A DNA stretch of 64,000 bases from Flavobacterium sp. 9 (GCF_002754195.1 NZ_PEEU01000001.1:3348001-3412000), one strand, 5' to 3'; counted from the first letter of the stretch, positions 49,770 to 59,161 are shown. Numbers and translations: made by a program. Notes: a model not told the origin generated them from the letters alone.

Positions 49770-50597
49770 TTAAAGAGAACCAATCGGGAAGGTTCGAATA
49801 AGATTATTGGTTAATTTCCCGCTGCAATGCAAGTATTCTTTTGGAGATATTCCGGTATGTTTTCTGAAATCTTTTATCAAATGCGATTGATCCGAAAATC
49901 CTGCATCATAACAAATAGTAGTAAGATTTGTATCTGCAGGTTTGTCTTTTAGTAGTTTTAAAAAATGATGTAGCCTTACAACGTTACCAAATTTCTTCGG
50001 GTTTAACCCGATTGATTCTTTAAATTTTCGTTCAAGATGCCTTTCGGTATAACCGGTATATTTAACCAATTGCGCTACGGAAAAATGCCCTTTGTTTGAA
50101 ATTATAAAATCGAGAGAACTGTTTACAATCAGTTGGTTTGATTCTAATTTTTTAGAGATAAGATTGCTGAAAAAATGATTTAAAAGTTCAATTCTTGTTT
50201 GATTCTTGTTTTGTTCCGATAGTTTTTCTTGAAGAATCAGTCCGTTTTCTCCAAAAACATCATCAATAGAAATAATAGAATCCAGAAATTCATTGGCAGG
50301 AATTCCTAACAATTGATGAATTCCGCTAGGCTGAAAAACAACAATTATTAAAGTGATTTCATCGTGAGAATAAATGTCTTTGAAGCCATTAAGTTGTCCG
50401 TATAAAAAAGAATCTGGCAGATAATTTTTTACTTGATTATTAGTGATATCAGCGATAAGTTTACTTTTAAAAGAAAATACAACGCCACTATTACCATCAG
50501 AAAACAATCGAAGTTTTTGAATAGCAGTTTCCTGATTATCCAAAAAAAGATAATGTTTAATATAAGGCGATAGTTCTTTTGAAGGTAAAACTTGCAT
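49770..50597 (-). CDS. AraC-family regulator 1
   Basis: A 275-residue AraC/XylS regulator. The N-terminal domain (about 1-150) is the short cupin-like DUF6597 type (LPSKELSPYIKHYLFLDN). The C-terminal double HTH is clear: FSVAQLVKYTGYTERHLERKFKES (read as two helices) and LTTICYDAGFSDQSHLIKDF then GISPKEY. The nitrilase-family gene lies 69 bp downstream and an isochorismatase-like gene 17 bp upstream, all on the minus strand. A role in controlling these neighbours is inferred. Confidence 0.9.
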   Translation of the reverse strand: MQVLPSKELSPYIKHYLFLDNQETAIQKLRLFSDGNSGVVFSFKSKLIADITNNQVKNYLPDSFLYGQLNGFKDIYSHDEITLIIVVFQPSGIHQLLGIPANEFLDSIISIDDVFGENGLILQEKLSEQNKNQTRIELLNHFFSNLISKKLESNQLIVNSSLDFIISNKGHFSVAQLVKYTGYTERHLERKFKESIGLNPKKFGNVVRLHHFLKLLKDKPADTNLTTICYDAGFSDQSHLIKDFRKHTGISPKEYLHCSGKLTNNLIRTFPIGSL

Positions 50598-50614
50598 TGT
50601 TTAGTTGTTGATTA

Positions 50615-51151
50615 TTAAAAACCGAACTTGTCTGTAATAATTGTGGCGCCTTTCTTTTCCAAATCAGATAACATTTCTTGTTTTCTAAATTGAACGTCAT
50701 CTCCGGTAGCGATGTATTCTTGCAAAAGTGCCACTTGATAACCGTTTTCTAGCGCATCAATTGCGGTTTGTTTTATGCAATATTCTGCCAGAAAGCCACA
50801 TAATATAACTTTACGAATTTGATTGTTTTTCAGGTAAATTTTAAATTCTTCTGATGAAAAACTACTGTGTTTTGTTTTCGAAATTAATTTGAACGAATCA
50901 TCAAAATCAATTTCATGGCCTTTTGTGCCTTCGATACACATCGAAATTCCTTCTCCGAATTGATTTTCCTGATAATTTGAAAAAATAATTACAAATCTAT
51001 CTTTAGCAAATTGCTTCGTTAATTGATTTAGTTTTGCCTTGACTTCTTTGATTTGATGAATTGGATGGTTTTTTGCATAATTTCCATCAATATCTGTAAA
51101 GTCTTTTTGGGGATCAATAATTACTATTAATTCTTCAGATGTTAATGTCAT
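50615..51151 (-). CDS. Isochorismatase-family cysteine hydrolase
   Basis: A 178-residue isochorismatase/nicotinamidase-like hydrolase. The catalytic triad is visible: D13 in VIIDPQKDFTD, K92 in ISKTKHSSF and C125 in GFLAEYCIKQTA. Family members cleave isochorismate, nicotinamide or carbamoyl/amide bonds. The nearby nitrilase-superfamily amidase suggests a small nitrogen-salvage or amide-breakdown module. Substrate cannot be assigned. It is 17 bp upstream of the AraC gene. Confidence 0.9.
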   Translation of the reverse strand: MTLTSEELIVIIDPQKDFTDIDGNYAKNHPIHQIKEVKAKLNQLTKQFAKDRFVIIFSNYQENQFGEGISMCIEGTKGHEIDFDDSFKLISKTKHSSFSSEEFKIYLKNNQIRKVILCGFLAEYCIKQTAIDALENGYQVALLQEYIATGDDVQFRKQEMLSDLEKKGATIITDKFGF

Positions 51152-51221
51152 CGTTTTTAATCTTTTTGAAGTTTGAATCGTGAAGAATCAGCTTTTGACA
51201 AATTTAAGTATATTTTTCCGA

Positions 51222-51650
51222 TTATGGTTTTTCTGATTCTTTATAGATGTTTCTGTCCATCGTGATTTTTAATCTGGCAAACATTTCGGCAATATCAAAT
51301 CCTTCTTTTTTATATTCGGCTTGAACAGCTTCTTTTGCTTTTTTCAAAACGGCCTCATTTTCCCAAACGGCAATAGTCATAAAAATAAAATTTCCTTTTT
51401 CGTCAATGCGTTCGTAAGCTTCGTCTTTTATGAATCCGTTTAAGTTCCTGATAAAGTTTCTGTTTCTGTTTACTCTTTCTAGAAATTCTTGTTTTGATTG
51501 TGCCGGAACGATAAATTTATCGATAAAGATTTGTTTCATGTTTTCTGATTTTTTGGTTTCAATTTTTGAATTAATTGTTGTTGATTGAGCATTTGCGGTA
51601 TAGTTAAGCAATGCCAAAAAGACAATTCCGATTAAAAGATGTGTTTTCAT
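51222..51650 (-). CDS. Exported antibiotic-biosynthesis-monooxygenase-like protein
   Basis: A 142-residue protein with an N-terminal signal peptide (LLNYTANAQ, cleavage about 22) followed by a ferredoxin-like ABM domain (about 38-130: IFIDKFIVPAQSKQEFLERV and MTIAVWENEAVLKKAKEAV). ABM proteins are small cofactor-free monooxygenases or haem-handling dimers, normally cytoplasmic; export is unusual. An internal ATG (KSENMKQIFI) could give a cytoplasmic form, but the full frame has a proper signal peptide. It lies between the isochorismatase gene and a second AraC gene on the same strand. Confidence 0.8.
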   Translation of the reverse strand: MKTHLLIGIVFLALLNYTANAQSTTINSKIETKKSENMKQIFIDKFIVPAQSKQEFLERVNRNRNFIRNLNGFIKDEAYERIDEKGNFIFMTIAVWENEAVLKKAKEAVQAEYKKEGFDIAEMFARLKITMDRNIYKESEKP

Positions 51651-51719
51651 AATTCTTGATTTTTTGTTGTTGTAAAATTCAAGATTACAGAAACCAATTA
51701 ATTGTAAAAAATCATTGAT

Positions 51720-52493
51720 TTACCAGAAAGAAGGAAATTTAAAAAATTCAGACGGAGTTTGTCCCGTAAACAATTTGAAGTCTTTATTGAAGTGAGATTG
51801 ATCAAAATATCCGGCATCAAATGCAAGTTCGATAAGGTTTTGATTGTTTTGTTTTTGATCGATAATTGCTTTTATTCTAACGACATAAGAAAACTGTTTG
51901 GGCGATGAACCTATTGTTTTTCGGAATCTTTTTTCGAAAGCATCCTGGCTGATATAAAGCATATCTGCAAGTTCTTTTATTTTAATAATGCCTTTTTTAG
52001 ATTGGATTATCGCGATTGCATTCGAGATTAATTCATCTGGTTTGTAATCGTGTAATCTTGACAAAAGAAATTGTTCGATTACAGCAATTCTTTGATTGTT
52101 GGTTTTAGCTTCGGCCAAAAGTTCTTCTATAATTGCTGTTTTTTGCTGTGGAAAGAAATTGTCTAATGAAACGCTTTCTTCAAATAATTCATGAAGAGGT
52201 TCTTTAAAAAAGGCTTTAGCCCCAACTTCTTTAAAGTGAACAATAACTGTAGCGGTATCTTTTGAATAATTGATTAAACGCGCCGATTTTCGCATACCCG
52301 AAATAGCTGTAAGAGGTAAATTGTCCCGACTATTTCCTTTAACATAATTGACCTCGCCTTTACATCGAAAAGCAATTGTAAGCGAAGTTCCCGGCAAAAC
52401 CCGATTGATTAATTCATCCTGGCTTTCGATAATTCGATAAGTCTTTATGAATGGTTTTAATTGTTCTGTTGGGATAAAATCTACAATTTTCAT
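51720..52493 (-). CDS. AraC-family regulator 2
   Basis: A 257-residue AraC/XylS regulator of the same build as the one at 49770: N-terminal DUF6597-like sensor (FIPTEQLKPFIKTYRIIES) and C-terminal double HTH (IIKIKELADMLYISQDAFEKRF then LIELAFDAGYFDQSHFNKDFK). It lies 69 bp upstream of the ABM gene on the same strand and probably controls it and neighbours. Confidence 0.9.
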   Translation of the reverse strand: MKIVDFIPTEQLKPFIKTYRIIESQDELINRVLPGTSLTIAFRCKGEVNYVKGNSRDNLPLTAISGMRKSARLINYSKDTATVIVHFKEVGAKAFFKEPLHELFEESVSLDNFFPQQKTAIIEELLAEAKTNNQRIAVIEQFLLSRLHDYKPDELISNAIAIIQSKKGIIKIKELADMLYISQDAFEKRFRKTIGSSPKQFSYVVRIKAIIDQKQNNQNLIELAFDAGYFDQSHFNKDFKLFTGQTPSEFFKFPSFW

Positions 52494-52585
52494 TTCCTAT
52501 GTAGTTTACTGCTAGTAAAGATAAGGAAAAGTGTTTTTAAAGTAAAAGTTCTGTTTTGTATGATTGGCTTTGAAATTAAAATAGC

Positions 52586-53338
52586 TTAATCCTGAAGAAT
52601 CATTTTTACTTTAGGTAAAATGCGACCAACAAACTGTTTGTAAGCCAACTCCGACGGATGTAAACCATCTGAAGCAACAAGGTTGCCATTGCTCAGACCA
52701 TGTTGAGTAATGTCTGTAATAGAGATAAAACTAACACCTCTGCTACTGCAGTAAATCTCGGCAGTATTATTGTATTTCGTTATTTCGCCTGAAATCTTTG
52801 CTTGGTTTTCGGCAGTGTAATTGGCGGCAAATGGCGTGTAAGTATAATCAGGAATCGAAAGTACAAGTACATTTTTCTTATCACCTTTTGCCAGTGCAAT
52901 AGCTTTGTCCAGTAATTGTGGAAATTCCTTTTCGTAGACACTAAAATTCAGATGTTGATATTGATTGTTAACACCAATTAAAAGTGTAACCAAATCATAA
53001 TTAGAATCTGGATTTTGTGTGTTTATTGCCGAAATTAAATTAGAAGTTGTCCAGCCGGTTTGTGCAATTACTTTTAATGAGAAACTGGTTTGAGGGTAAA
53101 TTGTTTTTAGATTTGCTTTTAACTGTTCAGGATATCGACAGGTTTCGCAAACACTTTGACCTATTGTATAACTATCGCCTAAGGCCAGATAATTTATTGT
53201 AGAAGGAATAGCTGTAGTGGGAACTTCTGTTGCAGGAGGAGTTGTGCTTGTAGTTTGTGAAGGACTTTCTTCAGAACTACAACTTAGGAGAAATATAGAG
53301 AGTATGATAGTAACTATTTGTTTGAAATGTGGTTTCAT
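52586..53338 (-). CDS. SGNH/GDSL-family lipoprotein esterase
   Basis: A 250-residue lipoprotein (lipobox LLSC, Cys about 20) with a Ser/Thr/Pro-rich linker and an SGNH hydrolase domain. Block I is LALGDSYTIGQSV with the catalytic Ser; block III is VTLLIGVNNQYQ (Asn); block V is SDGLHPSELAY with catalytic Asp and His. It should hydrolyse esters of lipids or acylated glycans in the periplasm or at the surface. Substrate unknown. Confidence 0.92.
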   Translation of the reverse strand: MKPHFKQIVTIILSIFLLSCSSEESPSQTTSTTPPATEVPTTAIPSTINYLALGDSYTIGQSVCETCRYPEQLKANLKTIYPQTSFSLKVIAQTGWTTSNLISAINTQNPDSNYDLVTLLIGVNNQYQHLNFSVYEKEFPQLLDKAIALAKGDKKNVLVLSIPDYTYTPFAANYTAENQAKISGEITKYNNTAEIYCSSRGVSFISITDITQHGLSNGNLVASDGLHPSELAYKQFVGRILPKVKMILQD

Positions 53339-53405
53339 AATTTGGGTAAATTAAGTTTCGTGTCATTTTAAACAAATAGTTACGTTAAATAACTTGCTTT
53401 GGTTT

Positions 53406-54188
53406 TTATACCATTTCTGCTTTCATCAGAATTTCTTCTTCAATGGCATTCCAAAGTCCGATTCGTTTTTCTAATGCAAGGATTGAGATTTCTTCAACTT
53501 CTTTCCATTTTTGAGCATCATCCTCACATAAATCAGTGATCATTTGCATCGCCATTGGTCCGTGTTCATCGGCATCTAGTTCTATATGTCTTTCAAAATA
53601 ATACAGAAGTTTGCTTAAGTCAGTTTCCGGAAGATTTTTTTGGAAGTTCTTCAAGATTGCAGTAAACATACTCGGAATCAAATCTTCTCTTCCAAAAGTA
53701 AATGCTGCTGCTATTTCGTGTGGTTTTCCTTCTTCGATTACTCTAAAAGTAAAATCTAAAAATGCCTTTGTATTTGGATGTAATGAACTTTGTTTTATGG
53801 CAACAAAAATATTGTGCAATGAATTTACTTGAGACAAAAAGTTGGTAATTCCGGTTGTATCAGCGCCACAATCCTGCATTGCTTCAAGATACATTTCATA
53901 ATGACTTTGTCTTCTTCCGTCAATACTTAAATCTGTTTCTTCGGCAAGAACAATTTCGTTGATTAAATATCTTGTTTCAGGATTTTTTGTAGCAAACCAA
54001 GGTGTTGTTGTACAAGTAAGTTTGGCTTGTAAAGCTTTTAATAATGACATAAAATCCCAAACGGCAAAAACGTGTGTTTCAAGGAAACTATGTAAATCGT
54101 CAATACTTTGAATTTTATTGTATAAAGAATGTTGTAAAAGTTGATCTTTTTGAGGTTGAATGCTATTGTTGATAGTCTCAATATTCAT
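53406..54188 (-). CDS. DUF3050-like, heme-oxygenase-fold protein
   Basis: A 260-residue all-helical protein matching my recollection of DUF3050 (THVFAVWDFMSLLKALQ, SHYEMYLEAMQDCGA). It has the His/Glu/Asp spacing of heme-oxygenase-like diiron proteins: EIVLAEETD, the HYEMY His, EEGKPHEIAAAF and RHIELDADEHGP with two His and acidic residues in one helix. That set could bind two metal ions, but no substrate is evident. The ATG at 54188 is chosen; six further in-frame codons upstream have no support. It lies between an SGNH lipoprotein and glutaryl-CoA dehydrogenase on the same strand, and follows a terminator. Confidence 0.75.
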   Translation of the reverse strand: MNIETINNSIQPQKDQLLQHSLYNKIQSIDDLHSFLETHVFAVWDFMSLLKALQAKLTCTTTPWFATKNPETRYLINEIVLAEETDLSIDGRRQSHYEMYLEAMQDCGADTTGITNFLSQVNSLHNIFVAIKQSSLHPNTKAFLDFTFRVIEEGKPHEIAAAFTFGREDLIPSMFTAILKNFQKNLPETDLSKLLYYFERHIELDADEHGPMAMQMITDLCEDDAQKWKEVEEISILALEKRIGLWNAIEEEILMKAEMV

Positions 54189-54210
54189 TTTCGTAATTTT
54201 TTGCAAAGAT

Positions 54211-54240
54211 AAAAAGCTTCTCGGTTAGAAGAAGCTTTTT
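54211..54240 (-). terminator. Terminator after the acyl-CoA dehydrogenase gene
   Basis: AAAAAGCTTCT pairs with AGAAGCTTTTT around a short loop. On the minus strand it lies 35 bp after the acyl-CoA dehydrogenase stop and 23 bp before the DUF3050-like start, separating the two genes. Confidence 0.85.
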
Positions 54241-54274
54241 GTATAGTTTTTATATATATTTTAATAGTTGTTTA

Positions 54275-55453
54275 TTATTTAAATGCTGGAATTCCAGTTA
54301 CATCCATTCCCGTAATTAGCAAATGAATGTCGTGAGTTCCTTCATAAGTGATTACACTTTCAAGATTCATCATATGGCGCATAATTGAGTATTCGCCTGT
54401 GATTCCCATTCCACCCAGCATTTGTCTGGCTTCACGTGCGATATGAATTGCCATATCGACATTGTTTCGTTTTGCCATTGAGATTTGAGCTGTTGTTGCT
54501 TTTCCTTCATTTCTCAAAACACCCAAACGCCAGGTAAGTAATTGTGCTTTTGTGATTTCGGTAATCATTTCTGCCAGTTTTTTCTGTTGTAATTGAGTTC
54601 CGCCAATTGGTTTTCCAAACTGGATTCTCTCTTTTGCATAACGCAAAGCAGTATCATAACAATCCGTTGCTGCTCCAATTGCGCCCCAAGCGATTCCGTA
54701 TCTTGCCGAATCTAAACAACCAAGCGGTGCGCCTAATCCGGATTTATTTGGTAATAGATTTTCTTTAGGAACTTTTACATTGTCAAAGATTAATTCTCCT
54801 GTAGATGATGCACGAAGCGACCATTTATTATGTGTTTCAGGAGTTGTAAAACCTTTCATTCCGCGTTCTACAATTAATCCGTGAATTCTGCCTGTTTCAT
54901 CTTTTGCCCAAACTACAGCAATATCTGCAAAAGGAGCATTCGAAATCCACATTTTGGCACCATTTAAAAGATAATGATCTCCCATATCTTTAAAATTGGT
55001 AATCATACTTCCGGGATCAGAACCATGATCAGGTTCGGTCAAACCAAAACAACCCATGAATTCTCCCGTTGCCAGTTTTGGTAAATATTTCATTCGTTGT
55101 TCTTCGTTTCCGTATTTCCAAATAGGATACATTACTAATGAAGACTGAACAGATGAGGTAGATCTTACGCCAGAATCACCGCGTTCAATTTCCTGCATTA
55201 TTAAACCATAAGAGATTTGATCCAGGCCGGCACCGCCATATTCAACAGGAATATAAGGGCCGAAACCGCCAATTTCTCCAAGTCCTTTTATAATTTGTTT
55301 TGGAAATTCTGCTTTCTGAGCATACTCTTCAATAATAGGAGAAACTTCTCTCTTGACCCATGCACGAGCAGATTCGCGAACCAATTTGTGTTCGTCCGTC
55401 AATAAATCGTCAAGGTTGTAATAATCCGGGGCTTGAAATAAATCTGGCTTCAT
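54275..55453 (-). CDS. gcdH: Glutaryl-CoA dehydrogenase
   Basis: A 392-residue FAD-dependent acyl-CoA dehydrogenase that oxidises and decarboxylates glutaryl-CoA to crotonyl-CoA in lysine/tryptophan breakdown. FAD and substrate motifs are GCFGLTEPDHGSDPG and WISNAPFADI; the catalytic Glu is in VITYEGTHDIHLLI near the C-terminus, where TYEGTHDIH is characteristic of this subfamily. The ATG at 55453 gives a normal N-terminus (MKPDLFQAPDYYNLDDLL); the upstream 16 in-frame codons look spurious. Confidence 0.9.
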   Translation of the reverse strand: MKPDLFQAPDYYNLDDLLTDEHKLVRESARAWVKREVSPIIEEYAQKAEFPKQIIKGLGEIGGFGPYIPVEYGGAGLDQISYGLIMQEIERGDSGVRSTSSVQSSLVMYPIWKYGNEEQRMKYLPKLATGEFMGCFGLTEPDHGSDPGSMITNFKDMGDHYLLNGAKMWISNAPFADIAVVWAKDETGRIHGLIVERGMKGFTTPETHNKWSLRASSTGELIFDNVKVPKENLLPNKSGLGAPLGCLDSARYGIAWGAIGAATDCYDTALRYAKERIQFGKPIGGTQLQQKKLAEMITEITKAQLLTWRLGVLRNEGKATTAQISMAKRNNVDMAIHIAREARQMLGGMGITGEYSIMRHMMNLESVITYEGTHDIHLLITGMDVTGIPAFK

Positions 55454-55591
55454 TTTTTGATAGTTTAGCAAAAACAAATTTACGCAATATAAATATAACA
55501 AAACACGGTTAAATTGTTATATTTTTTAAAACAAAAAGAAGAAAATTAGTAATAAGACAAATTAATTATAGTTTATTGATAATTTATGAGC

Positions 55592-55599
55592 TATTTTTG
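55592..55599 (+). promoter_or_regulatory. -7 promoter element of TPR-AraC regulator 1
   Basis: TATTTTTG, 21 bp before the ATG at 55620. The sequence from here to the start codon (TTTTTGAGTTTCCAAAAACAAA) is almost repeated before the second regulator. Confidence 0.65.
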
Positions 55600-55619
55600 A
55601 GTTTCCAAAAACAAAATAA

Positions 55620-57383
55620 ATGAGGCTGATCATCTCTTTTTTACTCTTTTTTGTTCTGAATACATCATTTTCTCAAAAAAATGTGTTGACAGAACAAGAG
55701 TACACAGCATTGCAAAGTAAAATCCGACTTAATTTTAACGCAAATGTCGATAGCGCTGTTGTATATGCTAATCAAATGGCTAAATCAAATGATCTTAGGC
55801 ATAAGGCTTTTGCAAATGGATCGTTGGTTTATTCTTTGCAAGCAAAAGGGAAAACAAAAGAATCTAAAGAAAAGTATAAGCTGGCGATTGGTTATTTAAG
55901 TGAAATACCGGCATCAAGAGATAAAACACAATTAGAATCTTATATTCTAAATTTTGCCGGGATGGCAGAATGGAAAAGAGGTAATTTTAGTCAGGCCATT
56001 GAAAGATATCAGAAAGGGATGAAACTTTCTGTAGAGATAAGAGATGTTTTGCAAATTGTTAAATTCAAGATTAATATTTCGATAATTAATGAGGCAGTTG
56101 GTAATTACCAATTAGCTATTAAAAATATACGGCAACTCGACGCTTTTATTGATAAAAATGAAGATTTGTTTACGAAGGAAGATTTTTTAAATAGAAAAAG
56201 TAATATAAACAGCAATTTAGCGAGTTCGTATGAAAGCTATTTTATGAAAAATCAAAGTAAAAAGTATCTGCTAGACTCGGCAGAATATTTTTACAAAAAA
56301 TCAATTACATATTCGAAAAATAACCCATATACTAAAATTAGTTCAAAATTAAGTTTAGGTAATGTTTACAATTGGAAACAGGATTACGTAAATGCTGAAA
56401 AAACCTATTATGATGTTGTGTTTTTATCGCAACAGAATGATCAGAAAGATTTATTGTGTGTGGCAAATTATAATTTGGCAGATATATATTACACCACTAA
56501 AAAATACGATAAAGCACTTGTGTTTTTTAAAAAATGCGATTCAATAGCCGCTTTAACAAACTTAAATCAGCTTGATTTTTTAAAGTCGAATTATTATCAG
56601 GCCAAAATCTATAATATATTGAAGAGGCCAGAATTAGCGTATAAACATTCTAAAATTTATTTGGATAATTATGAGAAATTCGAAACAAAATTAAATGAAC
56701 AAACGTTAGAAGTAAACTATAAACAAGGAGTTGGTAATCTTACGGATGAAATGGTTACTATTGAGAAAAAATATAAAAATGAAGTTTTCTTAAATAGAGG
56801 GTTAAGAGTTTTTTATGTACTTCTTTTTGTTGTAATTGTATTTTTATTGATAAAAAACATTAGAGATAAAAATAAAGCTCACAAAAAAATGAATGCTTTA
56901 ATCGAAGAATTTAAAGCCAATATAGAGAAGAGAAATAATCCTGAGTTTGAGCAAAAAGAAGTAGAAGTAATAGAAGAACTCGTGCTTGAGCCTGAAGAAG
57001 TCCATCTTAGGAAAGAGAATGTCAATTTAAGTATTGATGAGGCCAAAGAAAATAAAATAGTCGAGAAATTGCTGGCTCTGGAAAGCAAGTTAGAATACTT
57101 AAATGCGGATTTTACATTGCCTTATGTAGCAAAAAAAATCAAAACAAATACAACCTATCTGTCTTATGTTGTCAATAAGCGATTTGGTAAATCATTTGGG
57201 GAATACTCAAATGAACTTAAAATTAATTATGTAATCAACGAGATGATTACTAATCACATGTATCGTAAATACTCTACTCAAGCTATTGCGGAGAGTGTAG
57301 GTTTTAAAAATGCGGTTTCTTTTGCAAAATCATTCCGTAAAAGAACCGGAGTATCTCCAGCTCAGTTTGCAAGTAATATTTAG
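55620..57383 (+). CDS. Membrane-spanning TPR-AraC regulator 1
   Basis: A 587-residue one-piece sensor-regulator: signal/anchor segment ending NTSFSQ (about 19), a periplasmic TPR region (about 30-370), one transmembrane helix (VFYVLLFVVIVFLLI, about 396-411), a cytoplasmic coiled segment, and a C-terminal AraC-type HTH (YVAKKIKTNTTYLSYVVNKRFG then STQAIAESVGFKNAVSFAKSF, about 500-580). Such proteins couple a periplasmic signal directly to DNA binding. It is followed after 47 bp by a close paralogue, and both lie next to the GG-leader peptide genes, which they may control. Ligand unknown. Confidence 0.88.
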   Translation: MRLIISFLLFFVLNTSFSQKNVLTEQEYTALQSKIRLNFNANVDSAVVYANQMAKSNDLRHKAFANGSLVYSLQAKGKTKESKEKYKLAIGYLSEIPASRDKTQLESYILNFAGMAEWKRGNFSQAIERYQKGMKLSVEIRDVLQIVKFKINISIINEAVGNYQLAIKNIRQLDAFIDKNEDLFTKEDFLNRKSNINSNLASSYESYFMKNQSKKYLLDSAEYFYKKSITYSKNNPYTKISSKLSLGNVYNWKQDYVNAEKTYYDVVFLSQQNDQKDLLCVANYNLADIYYTTKKYDKALVFFKKCDSIAALTNLNQLDFLKSNYYQAKIYNILKRPELAYKHSKIYLDNYEKFETKLNEQTLEVNYKQGVGNLTDEMVTIEKKYKNEVFLNRGLRVFYVLLFVVIVFLLIKNIRDKNKAHKKMNALIEEFKANIEKRNNPEFEQKEVEVIEELVLEPEEVHLRKENVNLSIDEAKENKIVEKLLALESKLEYLNADFTLPYVAKKIKTNTTYLSYVVNKRFGKSFGEYSNELKINYVINEMITNHMYRKYSTQAIAESVGFKNAVSFAKSFRKRTGVSPAQFASNI

Positions 57384-57403
57384 TTTAGAAATAAGGAATA
57401 AGT

Positions 57404-57411
57404 TATTTTTG
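57404..57411 (+). promoter_or_regulatory. -7 promoter element of TPR-AraC regulator 2
   Basis: TATTTTTG, 20 bp before the ATG at 57431. The following TTCCAAAAACAAA block matches the one upstream of regulator 1, so the promoter was duplicated with the gene. Confidence 0.65.
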
Positions 57412-57430
57412 AAATTCCAAAAACAAACTC

Positions 57431-59161
57431 ATGAGGCTGATTGTTAGTTTTTTATTCTTTTTTATTCTCAATGCTACTTGCGCTCAGCATACAAATTCGA
57501 TGTCCGAAGAGGAATATGCAATTTTGAGACATAAAATCAGAACAAATTTTAATGCAAATACAGATAGTTCTCTTGTATATGCGAATCAAATGGCAAAATC
57601 AAATAGCAACAAACATTTGGCTTTTGCAAATGCGGCATTATCAGTTTTATGGCAAAATAAAGGAAAAACAGAATTATCAAAAGAAAAATATAAAACAGCA
57701 CTTTATTATCTGGACAAAGTACCTGATTCTAAAGATAAGATACAATTGCGATCCTATATATATAATTACGGCGGGCTGGCAGAGTTTGACAGAAGAAATT
57801 TTAGTGCCGCAATTGAAAAATTTCAGCAGGGAATCAAACTTTCGCAAAAAATAGGAGATATTAATCAACTGGTTAACTTTAAGGCGAATATTGTCTTGGC
57901 TAACGAAGTAGTAGGAAACTATAAATTAGCGATTAAAAATGGAAAAGAACTTGATAATTTTCTTCATGAGAATAAAGATTTATTCGATAAAGAAAGTTTT
58001 CTGAATAAAAAAAGTAACATTAACCTTAGTTTAGGAGGTTCTTATGAAGATTACTTTAAGGCAAATAAAAGCAAAAGATACTTGTTAGATTCAGCCGAGT
58101 ACTATTATAAGAAGACAGTTGATTATTCGGATAATTATCTTTTTAATAAAATCACGGCAAAATTAAACTTAGGAAATGTCTATAATTGGAAAGGTAATCT
58201 AAAAGATGCTGAAAAAGCCTATTATCAGGTTGTACTTCTTTGCGAGGAGAATGATCAAAAAGAGTTATTATGTAGTGCCAATTTTAATTTAGGAGATGTT
58301 TGTTATACCCAGAAAAAGTACGATAAAGCATTGTTTTTTTATAAGAATACAGATTCTCTTGCGATTTTAAGTAATTCGAATGAGTTAGATTACCTAAAAT
58401 CTAATTATTATCAATCAAAAATTTATACAATTCTTAAAAAGCCGGAACTGGCTTATGAGCATTCTAAAATTTACTTAGATAGTAAAAAAAAATATGAGGA
58501 AAAATTAAAGAAAGAAAGATCAGATGTAAATGAATTACAAGGAGTTGATTCTCAGACAGAGGAAATGATTGCTGTCGAGCAAAATTATAAGAAAGATCTT
58601 TTTTTAGATAAAAGCCTGAAAGGTTTTTATATATTTTTAATTATTGGAACTGTTACGCTCTTGGTAAAAAGCAATAGAGATAAAAATAAGGCCAATAAAA
58701 AGATGAGTGCCATAATACAGGAACTTAAAGCAGATATAGAAAAGGAAAATGGTAGTTTTGCCAAAGTGAAATTGCTTGAATCTATAAAAACTGAAAATGC
58801 AAGTTTATGCATTGATCTGGCTAAAGAAAATGAAATCGTCGAAAAGCTTTTAGAGCTTGAAAATAACTTAGAATACTTGAATACCGGCTTCACATTAGCT
58901 TATGTGGCAAAAAAAATCAAAACAAATACTACTTACTTATCTTATGTCGTCAATAAGCGATTTGGAAAATCATTTGGAGAATATACCAATGAGCTAAAAA
59001 TTAATTACGCAATTAATAAGATGATTACCAGTGAAACCTATCGAAAAAAATCTACACAAGCTACGGCAGAAAGCGTAGGATTTAAAAACGCTGGTTCTTT
59101 TGCAAAATCATTTCGCAAAAGAACCGGAGTATCTCCGGCTCAGTTTGCGAATAATATTTAG
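57431..59161 (+). CDS. Membrane-spanning TPR-AraC regulator 2
   Basis: A 576-residue paralogue of the preceding gene with the same order: signal segment ending NATCAQ, periplasmic TPRs, transmembrane helix (GFYIFLIIGTVTLLVKS, about 396-412) and C-terminal AraC HTH (TNTTYLSYVVNKRFGKSFGE, then ESVGFKNAGSFAKSFRKRTG). The DNA-binding domains of the two are nearly identical while the TPR parts have diverged, which suggests similar DNA targets but different periplasmic inputs. It is convergent with the minus-strand peptide gene at 59182. Confidence 0.88.
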   Translation: MRLIVSFLFFFILNATCAQHTNSMSEEEYAILRHKIRTNFNANTDSSLVYANQMAKSNSNKHLAFANAALSVLWQNKGKTELSKEKYKTALYYLDKVPDSKDKIQLRSYIYNYGGLAEFDRRNFSAAIEKFQQGIKLSQKIGDINQLVNFKANIVLANEVVGNYKLAIKNGKELDNFLHENKDLFDKESFLNKKSNINLSLGGSYEDYFKANKSKRYLLDSAEYYYKKTVDYSDNYLFNKITAKLNLGNVYNWKGNLKDAEKAYYQVVLLCEENDQKELLCSANFNLGDVCYTQKKYDKALFFYKNTDSLAILSNSNELDYLKSNYYQSKIYTILKKPELAYEHSKIYLDSKKKYEEKLKKERSDVNELQGVDSQTEEMIAVEQNYKKDLFLDKSLKGFYIFLIIGTVTLLVKSNRDKNKANKKMSAIIQELKADIEKENGSFAKVKLLESIKTENASLCIDLAKENEIVEKLLELENNLEYLNTGFTLAYVAKKIKTNTTYLSYVVNKRFGKSFGEYTNELKINYAINKMITSETYRKKSTQATAESVGFKNAGSFAKSFRKRTGVSPAQFANNI

